Assembly (NCBI GenBank): GCA_045660295.1
Contig: JAZRDN010000030.1
Span: forward strand, 8,810-72,809
DNA length: 64,000 nt
Direction: 5' to 3'
Source: RGIG8775 sp045660295
GTDB lineage: Bacteria; Bacillota; Clostridia; Oscillospirales; CAG-272
Part shown: positions 1 to 7,773 of the stretch, one piece after another
How positions within the stretch are numbered: position 1 is the stretch's first letter
Layout of the letters: each line of letters starts with the position of its first letter
Translations under genes and position numbers: made by a program
Notes under the pieces: generated by a model
What the model saw: the letters and a program-made list of their open reading frames with translations, nothing else
Database searches by the model: none
Told to the model about the DNA's origin: nothing

Positions 1-66
1 AAGCGCGAGACAAACGATTCTCACTATGGTTTTCTTCATTTTTTGGCTTTTAGTTGGATTCTGCAT
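1..66 (-). CDS. N-terminus of a secreted or membrane protein (partial)
   Basis: Only the first 22 codons are inside the window; the gene runs off the left edge. The ATG at 64-66 is preceded by a good AGGAAA ribosome binding site at about 73-79. The visible residues (MQNPTKSQKMKKTIVRIVCLA) are a basic stretch followed by the start of a hydrophobic segment, as in a signal peptide or membrane anchor. It lies 15 nt downstream of the topoisomerase gene on the same strand, so it is probably the last visible member of that operon. The product cannot be identified. Confidence 0.5.
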   Translation of the reverse strand, partial: MQNPTKSQKMKKTIVRIVCLAL

Positions 67-81
67 ATCGATTTCCTTTCT

Positions 82-2274
82 TTATGAGAGAATAGTTCCC
101 ACAGCGGGGAGCTTGAGCTTTTTGTAGCCCTTGGTGTCACCGAAATTTTCGGCAAAATCCGCGCTTGCGGATACTATCTTTTGGTCTTTCTTGAGAGTCA
201 TAAGCGTTACGCCGCCGGCGCTTCGTGTAGTTTTTACGGGGATAAGCGACGATTTGAATACTATCGCTCTGTCAGCTGAGCTTATCATCATGATCTCAAA
301 CGGCTCTTTTTCGTAGAAGACCGCCACAATGGGAGAGACCGCGGAATACGCTCCTTGAAGCTTGCGGCGTGTACCCTTGGTGTCGTAAGCCGATATCGGG
401 ACTCTTACGCCCTTGCCGTTTTCGAAAATGAAGACCATATTCTCGTTTTCGGGATACTCATTCTGAACCTTCATAAAAATGGGCTTTTCGCCGTTTTCCA
501 TGCCAAGCTCGGCGGGGATAAACGCGCCCATCGCCGATATCTTTACAGACTCAAAATCAGCAATCTTAGCTTTGTAAACTCGGCATCTGTCGGTGAAGAA
601 TATTATCTCGGAGACGTTGTCGGTTTCCTCGGTATATACGATTTCGTCTCCCTCTTTCATCTTGTGCTCATCGGTTGCCTTGAGGGAAGCAAGCACGACC
701 TTTTTGAAGTATCCCTCTTTGGTCATGTAAAGCTTGACGGGGAAGTTCTCAACCACTTCTTCCTCTACGTATTCCTCGATGTCTGACGAATATTCAAGCT
801 CCGAGCGTCTGGGCTGACCGTGCTTTTTCTTTATTTCTGTCAGCTGTTTGGAAATGTAAGCCTTTATCTTAAGGTCGTCTCCGAGAAGCTCCTCTATTTT
901 TGCGATTTCTTCCTGCAAGCCCTCGATCTCGTTTATTCTGTTGAGAATATACTCCTTGTTAAGTGAGCGCAACTTTATTTCAGCTATGTATTCAGCCTGG
1001 ATCTGGTCGATATCAAAGCCATTCATAAGGTTTACTGTTACGTCGGAGTCTTTTTCCGTGTTGCGGATAATTTTAATCGCCTTGTCGATGTCAAGGTATA
1101 TCTTGGCAAGACCGAGAAGCAGGTGAAGCTTGTCGTTTTTCTTTTCAAGATCAAATCTGAACTCGCGCTTTACGCACTCCATTCTGAACAGAATCCATTC
1201 GTGGAGAATGTCTATCAAGCCAAGCTGTCTGGGCTCTGAATTTATAAGAATGTTGAAATTACACTTGAAAGAGTCCTCAAGAGGTGTGAGCTTGTACAGC
1301 TTTTTCATCAGCTTGTCAGGATCCGTGCCCTTGCGGAGGTCTATAGTAAGCTTGAATCCGCTAAGGTCTATCTCGTCTCGCACGTCAACCACTTCCTTGA
1401 GCTTTCCTTCCTTTACAAGGTCGGAAATTCGCTTCATAATAAGCTCTATTGAAGTGGAGTAGGGAATCTGAATGATGTCTATACAGTTTGCGCTCTTGTC
1501 ATAATTGTATCTTGCGCGTATCTTGACAGACCCCTGACCAGTTTCATAAATATTCTTCATCTGCTCGCGGTCGTAAATAATAGTACCGCCGCCCGGGAAG
1601 TCGGGAGCCTTTACGATGTCAAGTATTTTTTCGACGTTTGTCTTAGGGTTTCGGAGAAGCGCTATCGTACCGTCGCATATCTCTGCCAGGTTAAACGAGC
1701 AAATTGAAGAAGCCATACCAACCGCGATACCCGTGTTAGGGGTTACGAGAATGTTGGGGAAAGAGGCAGGAAGCAAAACCGGTTCCTGCATGGTGTTGTC
1801 GTAGTTGGGTACAAAGTCTACCGCGTTTTTGTCAATACCGCGGAAAAGCTCCGCGCAGAATGTATCGAGCTTGACCTCGGTGTATCTCGATGCGGCAAAG
1901 CTCATGTCGGAGGAGTACTGTTTACCAAAGCTTCCCTTGGAGTCGATAAGAGGGTGCAAAAGAGCCTCGTTCGCGCGTGTAAGTCTCACAAGTGTCTCGT
2001 ATATTGCCATATCTCCGTGAGGGTTTAACTTCATGGTCTGACCTACCACGTTTGCGCTCTTTGTACGGTTACCTGTAAGCAGTCCCATTTTGTACATTGT
2101 GTAGAGCAGCTTTCTGTGGGCGGGCTTAAGACCGTCTATCTCGGGAATAGCTCGGGAAATAATAACGCTCATTACGTAGGGCATGTAGTTTTTTTCGATA
2201 GTGTCGGTAATAAGCTGTTTTTGCGCAGGGGCATGAACTATAGGGGCTTTTTCCTTAACTTTTTTTCTTGCCAT
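82..2274 (-). CDS. Type IIA topoisomerase subunit A (ParC/GyrA-like)
   Basis: Breakage-reunion subunit of a type II topoisomerase; it should pair with a GyrB/ParE-type ATPase to pass DNA duplexes. The N-terminus carries the expected fold, with the catalytic tyrosine at Y131 in AASRYTEVK. At about 730 residues it is shorter than typical GyrA, and I see no canonical GyrA-box (QRRGGKG), which favours a topoisomerase IV-like enzyme. The helix that binds DNA and quinolones reads NPHGDMAIYETLVR, so M89 and E93 stand where E. coli GyrA has S83 and D87. No B-subunit gene is adjacent; the upstream neighbour is sua5, 16 nt away. Assignment to ParC, GyrA or a third paralogue is open. Confidence 0.88.
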   Translation of the reverse strand: MARKKVKEKAPIVHAPAQKQLITDTIEKNYMPYVMSVIISRAIPEIDGLKPAHRKLLYTMYKMGLLTGNRTKSANVVGQTMKLNPHGDMAIYETLVRLTRANEALLHPLIDSKGSFGKQYSSDMSFAASRYTEVKLDTFCAELFRGIDKNAVDFVPNYDNTMQEPVLLPASFPNILVTPNTGIAVGMASSICSFNLAEICDGTIALLRNPKTNVEKILDIVKAPDFPGGGTIIYDREQMKNIYETGQGSVKIRARYNYDKSANCIDIIQIPYSTSIELIMKRISDLVKEGKLKEVVDVRDEIDLSGFKLTIDLRKGTDPDKLMKKLYKLTPLEDSFKCNFNILINSEPRQLGLIDILHEWILFRMECVKREFRFDLEKKNDKLHLLLGLAKIYLDIDKAIKIIRNTEKDSDVTVNLMNGFDIDQIQAEYIAEIKLRSLNKEYILNRINEIEGLQEEIAKIEELLGDDLKIKAYISKQLTEIKKKHGQPRRSELEYSSDIEEYVEEEVVENFPVKLYMTKEGYFKKVVLASLKATDEHKMKEGDEIVYTEETDNVSEIIFFTDRCRVYKAKIADFESVKISAMGAFIPAELGMENGEKPIFMKVQNEYPENENMVFIFENGKGVRVPISAYDTKGTRRKLQGAYSAVSPIVAVFYEKEPFEIMMISSADRAIVFKSSLIPVKTTRSAGGVTLMTLKKDQKIVSASADFAENFGDTKGYKKLKLPAVGTILS

Positions 2275-2290
2275 TTCTTCCTCCGATGTT

Positions 2291-3325
2291 TTAAACTTTG
2301 ATTACTGTATGGGCGGCGGCTCTTATCATTCTGTTGTAAAGAGCCAAGCCTATTCCACTTTTGTCGGGCAGGTGAGCGTATATTACGTCAACGCCAAGGT
2401 CATCGGCATCTCTCAAAGCGGTAAAAAGAGTCTGCGCCTGTGTTTCAAGGTCGCTCGATCTGCCTATATCTATTATGTTTTTGTTTTCAAGAAGTGCCAT
2501 TTCCTCGTGGTAGCAGAGAATAGCGCACTTTTTTTGCTTTTGTTCGTTTTTAAGGAAAGCGGTAACGTTTTCTCGATCTCCGTCAATAAGTATCAGCGGA
2601 ACGCTTGGCGCGTAGTGTCTGTATTTCATTCCCGGCGATAACGGACGCTCGTTTTCCTTTAACTGCTCAAGCACCGCGGGGGCGATATCAACAGAAGCAC
2701 AAACGCATCTTAACGCGTCGGCGGTGATTGCACCGGGACGAAGAAGTGTCGCTGAGTTTCCGTCAAGCTTTATTATAGTCGATTCAAGACCTATATCACA
2801 GCTTCCGCCGTCGATTATCATGTCTACTCTGCCGCTAAGGTCGTCAATTACGTGGCGTGCACAGGTAGGCGAGGGCTTTCCTGAAAGGTTAGCCGACGGG
2901 GCGGCAACAGGTATTCCCGCCGCGCTTATTATCTGTCTCGCGATGGGGTGCGACGGACATCTTACCGCCACCGAGTCAAGCCCCCCCGTGACAGAAAGAG
3001 GAATAGTATCTTTTTTGGGGAGAATAACCGTAAGCGGTCCGGGCATAAATGTCTTTGCCAACTTATAGTAAGTATCGTTAGTTACCGCATATCGTTCGGC
3101 GTCCTCGGGCGCTGATATGTGAATAATCAGCGGATTGTCCGACGGACGGCCCTTGGCGGCGTATATTTTTTTCGCCGCGTCAGCATTTGTGCCGTCACCG
3201 CCAAGACCGTAAACAGTCTCGGTAGGGAAGACCACCAGCCCGCCGTCGCGCAATATTTCAGCGGCTTGTGACAACGCCTCTGTGTCAAGTGATATGCCGT
3301 CTGTTTTTACTATCTGTGTGTTCAA
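2291..3325 (-). CDS. Threonylcarbamoyl-AMP synthase (Sua5/YwlC type)
   Basis: Makes threonylcarbamoyl-adenylate from threonine, bicarbonate and ATP, the first step of t6A37 modification in ANN-decoding tRNAs. The N-terminal ~200 residues are a YrdC/TsaC domain with the hallmarks VVFPTETVYGLGGD, KGRPSDNPLIIH and APSANLSGKPSPT. The remaining part, beginning around LSPGMKYRHYAPSVPL, is the C-terminal Sua5 domain, so this is the long (344 aa) two-domain form rather than short TsaC. It begins 11 nt after prfA; prfA next to sua5/ywlC is a common Firmicute arrangement. Confidence 0.93.
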   Translation of the reverse strand: MNTQIVKTDGISLDTEALSQAAEILRDGGLVVFPTETVYGLGGDGTNADAAKKIYAAKGRPSDNPLIIHISAPEDAERYAVTNDTYYKLAKTFMPGPLTVILPKKDTIPLSVTGGLDSVAVRCPSHPIARQIISAAGIPVAAPSANLSGKPSPTCARHVIDDLSGRVDMIIDGGSCDIGLESTIIKLDGNSATLLRPGAITADALRCVCASVDIAPAVLEQLKENERPLSPGMKYRHYAPSVPLILIDGDRENVTAFLKNEQKQKKCAILCYHEEMALLENKNIIDIGRSSDLETQAQTLFTALRDADDLGVDVIYAHLPDKSGIGLALYNRMIRAAAHTVIKV

Positions 3326-3336
3326 AATTTTACCCT

Positions 3337-4401
3337 TTAATTGTTCTTTAATTTTTCTGCTGTGTCGGCTGTGATAAGCGCATCTATCATTTCGCTTATA
3401 TTTCCGTTCAAGAAGTTTTCAAGCGAGTAAAGCGTAAAGCCTATTCTGTGGTCAGTAACACGTCCTTGCGGATAGTTGTAGGTTCTTATGCGCTCACTTC
3501 GATCGCCCGTGCCAACCTGACTCTTTCGCTCTGACGCGATCTTTTCGGATTGTTCGGTCTGCTTGATGTCGTAGAGTTTAGCTCGGAGCATTTTAAGCGC
3601 CTTGTCCTTGTTTTTGAACTGGCTTCGCTCCTCCTGACACTCGATTACGATGCCGGTGGGCTTGTGCGTAAGTCTTACCGCGGACTCGGTCTTGTTGATG
3701 TGCTGACCGCCGGCGCCGCTTGATTTGCAGGACTCAAAAATAAGGTCCGCGGGATTAATCTCGATCTCAACGTCCTCAACCTCGGGAAGCACCGCCACGG
3801 TGGCGGTAGAGGTCTGAATACGTCCTTGAGATTCGGTTTCGGGTACTCGCTGAACTCGGTGAACTCCGCTTTCAAACTTGAAGCGCGAGTATGCGCCGTC
3901 GCCCTCAATAACAAAGGAGATCTCTCTGTATCCGCCAAGCTCGGTTTCATTAGCGTTCATAACAGATGTCTTGAAGCCAACCGATTCGGCGTACATGGAA
4001 TACATTCTGTAAAGCACTGCCGCGAACAGAGCCGCTTCCTCGCCTCCCGCGCCCGCGCGGATTTCCACTATTACGTTTTTGTCATCGTTGGGGTCACGCG
4101 GTAGAAGTAGTATCTTTAACTCGTCAAGAAGCACCTCAAGGTTCTTTTGGCAGGTCTTGTATTCTTCGCTTACCATTTCACGCATGTCGGCGTCAAGCTG
4201 CTCATCAAGCATTTCTCGCGCGTCATTCATGTCGTTTTCGACCTTTTTGTATTCTCTGAATTTTTCGATTATGGGGGTAAGACTCTTGTATTCCTTCATC
4301 AAGCGGGTATATTCCTCTTGATTAGAAAAAACATCGGGCTTTGCCAATTCATTTTCAATGTCAATATATTTTTCTTCTGCCGATTTTAATTTTTCAAGCA
4401 T
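3337..4401 (-). CDS. prfA: Peptide chain release factor 1
   Basis: Cytosolic class I release factor that reads UAG and UAA and triggers peptidyl-tRNA hydrolysis. The peptide-release GGQ motif is at 231-233 in SGAGGQHINKTES. The stop-codon-recognition tripeptide is PxT type (PET, 187-189, in RVPETESQGR), which identifies RF1 rather than RF2 (SPF). At 354 residues it matches the family. It sits between the M18 aminopeptidase and sua5 in the same operon. No prmC (HemK methyltransferase) gene is seen nearby. Confidence 0.96.
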   Translation of the reverse strand: MLEKLKSAEEKYIDIENELAKPDVFSNQEEYTRLMKEYKSLTPIIEKFREYKKVENDMNDAREMLDEQLDADMREMVSEEYKTCQKNLEVLLDELKILLLPRDPNDDKNVIVEIRAGAGGEEAALFAAVLYRMYSMYAESVGFKTSVMNANETELGGYREISFVIEGDGAYSRFKFESGVHRVQRVPETESQGRIQTSTATVAVLPEVEDVEIEINPADLIFESCKSSGAGGQHINKTESAVRLTHKPTGIVIECQEERSQFKNKDKALKMLRAKLYDIKQTEQSEKIASERKSQVGTGDRSERIRTYNYPQGRVTDHRIGFTLYSLENFLNGNISEMIDALITADTAEKLKNN

Positions 4402-4427
4402 ATTTGGATTTTGCCTTTCACGATAAA

Positions 4428-5795
4428 TTAGTTTTTGGAGAATGCGCAGAACGCTCTGTATGTTTCGTAAACGTCAACCTTTGAGACCACCTCATAGGGG
4501 GCGTGCATTGAGATAACGGGAACACCAAGGTCGATGGTGTCGATGTTGTGCTTTGCGATATATTTTGCTACCGTTCCGCCGCCACCTACGTCAACCTTAC
4601 CAAGTTCGCCTGTCTGCCAAAGAACACCGTCCTTGTCCATAACCGAGCGAAGCCAAGCAATGTATTCGGCGCTTGCGTCGTTAGTACTGCTTTTTCCGCG
4701 CGCTCCGGTGTACTTTGTGAGAATAGCGCCATGGGAAATTAGAGGGCAGTTCTGCTTCTCAAACACCTCGGGAAAATTGGGGTCGTAAGCCGCCGAAACG
4801 TCCGCCGAGAGGCACTTGGAGTTTGCGCGTACCTTGTAGACGTTTGCGCCGAGAGAAGCCGAAATGTCTGCAATAAGGTCGGTGAACAGATCAGCCTGCA
4901 TACCCGTGTTACCCTCGCTTCCGGTTTCTTCTTTGTCAGCGAGAATACACATCAGCGAATGCTCACAGTCGGCGTTCTCAAAAATAGCCGATAGAGCGGG
5001 ATAAGCGCAAACTCTGTCATCGTGTCCGTAAGCACCGATAAGCGCGCGGTCAAACCCTATGTCACGAGCCTTAAGCGCGGGAACAACCGAAAGCTCCGCG
5101 GAAAGGAAATCACTTTCCTCAATTCCATAGCTTTCGTGAAGAATATTTAAGATGTTGAGCTTTATTGTTTTGTCTTCCTCATCATCGAAAGGAACGCTTC
5201 CAACCAAAACGTTAAGCTTTTCGGCAGGAACAGCACTTCCAAGCGGCTTTTTGTCATCCTCCTGACTCAAATGAGGGAGAAGATCGTTGATATAGAATAT
5301 CGGATCGCTGTCGTTTTCTCCTATAACTATGTCAACCACGCTTCCGTCCTTTTTTGCCACTACACCGTGGAGAGCAAGGGGAAGCGTGAGCCATTGGTAT
5401 TTTCTTATTCCGCCGTAATAATGAGTCTTGAAAAAGCCCATTCCGCCTTCGTCGTAAAGAGGACACTGCTTAAGGTCTATGCGGGGCGAATCAATATGCG
5501 CCGCGGAAATTCTGAAGCCGTTTTCAAGAGCTTCGCTGCCTATAGTGAACAGGAATATATTCTTTCCTCTGTTGTTGTAATAATATTTTCCGCCTTTCAC
5601 CGGTTTGTCTCCAAAGGAATAGGGAACAAAGCCTCTCTTTTCCGCTTCTTTGACAGTGTATTTTACCGCTTCGCGTTCAGTTTTTGCGGCGTCGAGAAAT
5701 TCGGCGTAGCCCTTTGCGTATTCAAAAGCGGCTTCAAGGTCCTTTTTGCCGAATTTTTCATAGAAGCTTTCTTTCTTGTATGTGAGATTTTTCAT
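4428..5795 (-). CDS. M18 family metallo-aminopeptidase
   Basis: Zinc-dependent cytosolic aminopeptidase of the M18 (aspartyl aminopeptidase) family, 455 aa. The dinuclear metal-site motifs are visible in order: AAHIDSPR (His), GHDDRVC (Asp), DKEETGSEG (Glu-Glu), SADVSAAYDP (Asp) and ISMHAPYE (His). The start codon overlaps the coaE stop by one base (TAATG), so the two are translationally coupled. Its likely role is peptide turnover; substrate preference cannot be read from sequence. Confidence 0.92.
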   Translation of the reverse strand: MKNLTYKKESFYEKFGKKDLEAAFEYAKGYAEFLDAAKTEREAVKYTVKEAEKRGFVPYSFGDKPVKGGKYYYNNRGKNIFLFTIGSEALENGFRISAAHIDSPRIDLKQCPLYDEGGMGFFKTHYYGGIRKYQWLTLPLALHGVVAKKDGSVVDIVIGENDSDPIFYINDLLPHLSQEDDKKPLGSAVPAEKLNVLVGSVPFDDEEDKTIKLNILNILHESYGIEESDFLSAELSVVPALKARDIGFDRALIGAYGHDDRVCAYPALSAIFENADCEHSLMCILADKEETGSEGNTGMQADLFTDLIADISASLGANVYKVRANSKCLSADVSAAYDPNFPEVFEKQNCPLISHGAILTKYTGARGKSSTNDASAEYIAWLRSVMDKDGVLWQTGELGKVDVGGGGTVAKYIAKHNIDTIDLGVPVISMHAPYEVVSKVDVYETYRAFCAFSKN

Positions 5796-6418
5796 TACGG
5801 AATATCCTTTCGATCGGTAGATAATTTTTCATTTGTAAGTATCGCTTTGAGCTGTAACTCAAGCGCCTTTATGTCGGAGTTGTTTGTGACCGTGTATGTC
5901 GCCCTCGATGTGTAAAAAGTATCCGAGTTTTGCGCGTGGATACGCATAGTGGCAGCCTCTCTGGTGATAGAATCGCGGCTCATTATTCGTTCTATACGAA
6001 CGTCTTCATCAGATATGACCGTCACGGTAAAATCGCATACTTTGTCAATTTCCGATTCAAAAAGCAGAGGAGCGTCAATGACAGCAGCAAGTTTTCCGGC
6101 CTCTTTGTATTCAGAAATCATGCTCATGGTTTTATCGAGCACGTATTTGTGGGTTATTTGATTTAACAGTTCAAGCTTTCGGTGGCTTTCGTCCGAAAAA
6201 ACGATGTTTGCCAATATCTTGCGGTTAACCGTTCCGTCTTTTTTTAGAATTTCCGTACCGAAATTTTTTACAAGCTCATCAACGCAAGCAGACGGTGGAA
6301 TCAGTAGCTTGTGGTAAACGTCATCGGTGTCTATGCAAGGAATATCGAGCTTTTCAAAAAAAGGATAACAAAAGCCTTTTCCCGAGCCGCTTGGTCCCGT
6401 AAGTCCTATTATTTTCAT
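5795..6418 (-). CDS. coaE: Dephospho-CoA kinase
   Basis: Last step of coenzyme A synthesis: phosphorylates the 3'-hydroxyl of dephospho-CoA with ATP. The P-loop GPSGSGKG is at residues 8-15, followed by IDTDDVYHKL, which matches the family substrate-binding region, and IDAPLLFES in the middle. Length (207 aa) is normal. The ATG lies 1 nt downstream of the oxidoreductase stop and its own stop overlaps the aminopeptidase start, so it is embedded in the operon. Confidence 0.94.
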   Translation of the reverse strand: MKIIGLTGPSGSGKGFCYPFFEKLDIPCIDTDDVYHKLLIPPSACVDELVKNFGTEILKKDGTVNRKILANIVFSDESHRKLELLNQITHKYVLDKTMSMISEYKEAGKLAAVIDAPLLFESEIDKVCDFTVTVISDEDVRIERIMSRDSITREAATMRIHAQNSDTFYTSRATYTVTNNSDIKALELQLKAILTNEKLSTDRKDIP

Positions 6419-6419
6419 T

Positions 6420-7559
6420 TTATTTTACCTTTTTCCATTGGCGTTCTTCAGCGGAAGCGTAAGCCGCTTCCATTACAGACTGAACATACGCACCGTCACA
6501 AAAATCAGGTGCGGTCTGTACTCCCGAATAAATCGAGTTTAAGAAATTATACATGCTTGAAACGTGACCGCGTAACCATCCCGAAGCTGCTTTGGGGGAG
6601 GGAAACACGCCTTGCGGCTCGGGATACCGTCCCACACACTCTATTTTTGTATATCCCTTGTACCCGCCGAGACTGCTGTCCGATGCTGAATTGTCGTAAA
6701 AATGAAGCCAGTTGCAATCCATAAGCGAAAATTTGAGAGAGCCTTTTTCTCCGTATATATCAAGAACTATATCGTCGTTTGCGCCTACCGCAACCTTGCT
6801 TGCCGATATAGTTCCGCAAGCGCCGTTTTCAAGTCTGGCAAGCATGTAAAAAGCCTCGTCGGCGTTAGTTGCCCAAGGATTTCCGTCCATACCCGCGCGT
6901 TCCTTGTAGGCTATTTGCGTTAAGGTGTTTACCTCGTCAAAGCGTCCGCAAAGATGATATATCAAGTCGATAACGTGAGAACCGAGGTCAAAGAGAACGC
7001 CACCGCCGCAAATATCTTTGTTTTGCTTCCAACCGGCGTTTTTGCTCGTAAGAGTGGCGCTGCTGTGCAAATAAGATACGTTAAATGAAAGTATTCTGCC
7101 GAGCTTGCCCTCGTCGATTATCTGCTTTGCGCGCTGAACGGGAGCAATAAATCGGTTGTTGAATACGATATTATGAATTTTACCGCTTTTTTTAGCCAGC
7201 TCCGCTATCTCGAAGGCTTGCGCCGAGGAAATACATAATGGCTTTTCGCAGTAAATATGCTTTCCTGCCGCAATAGCCTTTTTCAGCGTGTCGTAGTGAT
7301 AAATATTCGGCGTACATATATCTATAGCGTCAATGGTTGGGGAATTTATAATGTCGTCCTCGTTTGCGGTGGCAAGCTCAAATCCGTACTTTTCGCACAC
7401 TGCAGTTGATTTTTCAAGACTTGTTGTGCAAACGCCGACGATATTCGCATCAAAAGGTAGCTCGTTCATGTAAAATTTAAAGTTGGATATAGCGTATGAA
7501 TGAGTCTTGCCCATAGAGCCAAATCCCAATATACCTATGTTTATCCTCTTTTTTGACAT
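6420..7559 (-). CDS. Gfo/Idh/MocA family NAD(P)-dependent oxidoreductase
   Basis: Probable sugar or cyclitol dehydrogenase. The N-terminal Rossmann fold begins with NIGILGFGSMGKTH; the family CEKPL motif follows in HIYCEKPLCIS, and the C-terminal half is the alpha/beta substrate domain. I place the start at the ATG at 7557-7559 because an AGGAGG site sits about 8 nt upstream; an upstream in-frame ATG would add 12 residues and lacks such a site. It is the first gene of the operon and follows the promoter at 7601-7629. Substrate unknown; a sugar-type enzyme leading a housekeeping operon is unusual. Confidence 0.88.
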   Translation of the reverse strand: MSKKRINIGILGFGSMGKTHSYAISNFKFYMNELPFDANIVGVCTTSLEKSTAVCEKYGFELATANEDDIINSPTIDAIDICTPNIYHYDTLKKAIAAGKHIYCEKPLCISSAQAFEIAELAKKSGKIHNIVFNNRFIAPVQRAKQIIDEGKLGRILSFNVSYLHSSATLTSKNAGWKQNKDICGGGVLFDLGSHVIDLIYHLCGRFDEVNTLTQIAYKERAGMDGNPWATNADEAFYMLARLENGACGTISASKVAVGANDDIVLDIYGEKGSLKFSLMDCNWLHFYDNSASDSSLGGYKGYTKIECVGRYPEPQGVFPSPKAASGWLRGHVSSMYNFLNSIYSGVQTAPDFCDGAYVQSVMEAAYASAEERQWKKVK

Positions 7560-7600
7560 AAAAACATCCTCCTGAAAATGAATATACAAACTCAAATTAT

Positions 7601-7629
7601 ATTATACACCAAATTTTAGTTTTTTTCAA
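7601..7629 (-). promoter_or_regulatory. Sigma-A-type promoter for the 7559-1 operon
   Basis: On the minus strand: TTGAAA (7624-7629), 17-bp spacer, perfect TATAAT (7601-7606). About 40 nt precede the oxidoreductase start. Confidence 0.75.
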
Positions 7630-7704
7630 GTGCTTTTAATAAAAAAGAAGAAAACGAAAAAATTAAAAATCAAACGCTCAAAAAAATAATTTTGTCGAAT
7701 TTTG

Positions 7705-7733
7705 TTGACACGAAGGCTTATTTATGGTATTAT
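7705..7733 (+). promoter_or_regulatory. Sigma-A-type promoter for the secreted protein at 7774
   Basis: TTGACA (7705-7710), 17-bp spacer, TATTAT (7728-7733). It lies over an in-frame ATG at 7702, which therefore cannot be the start used from this promoter. Confidence 0.78.
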
Positions 7734-7773
7734 TGTGCGTGAACTGTCAAAAAATAACAAAAGAGGATTCGAA

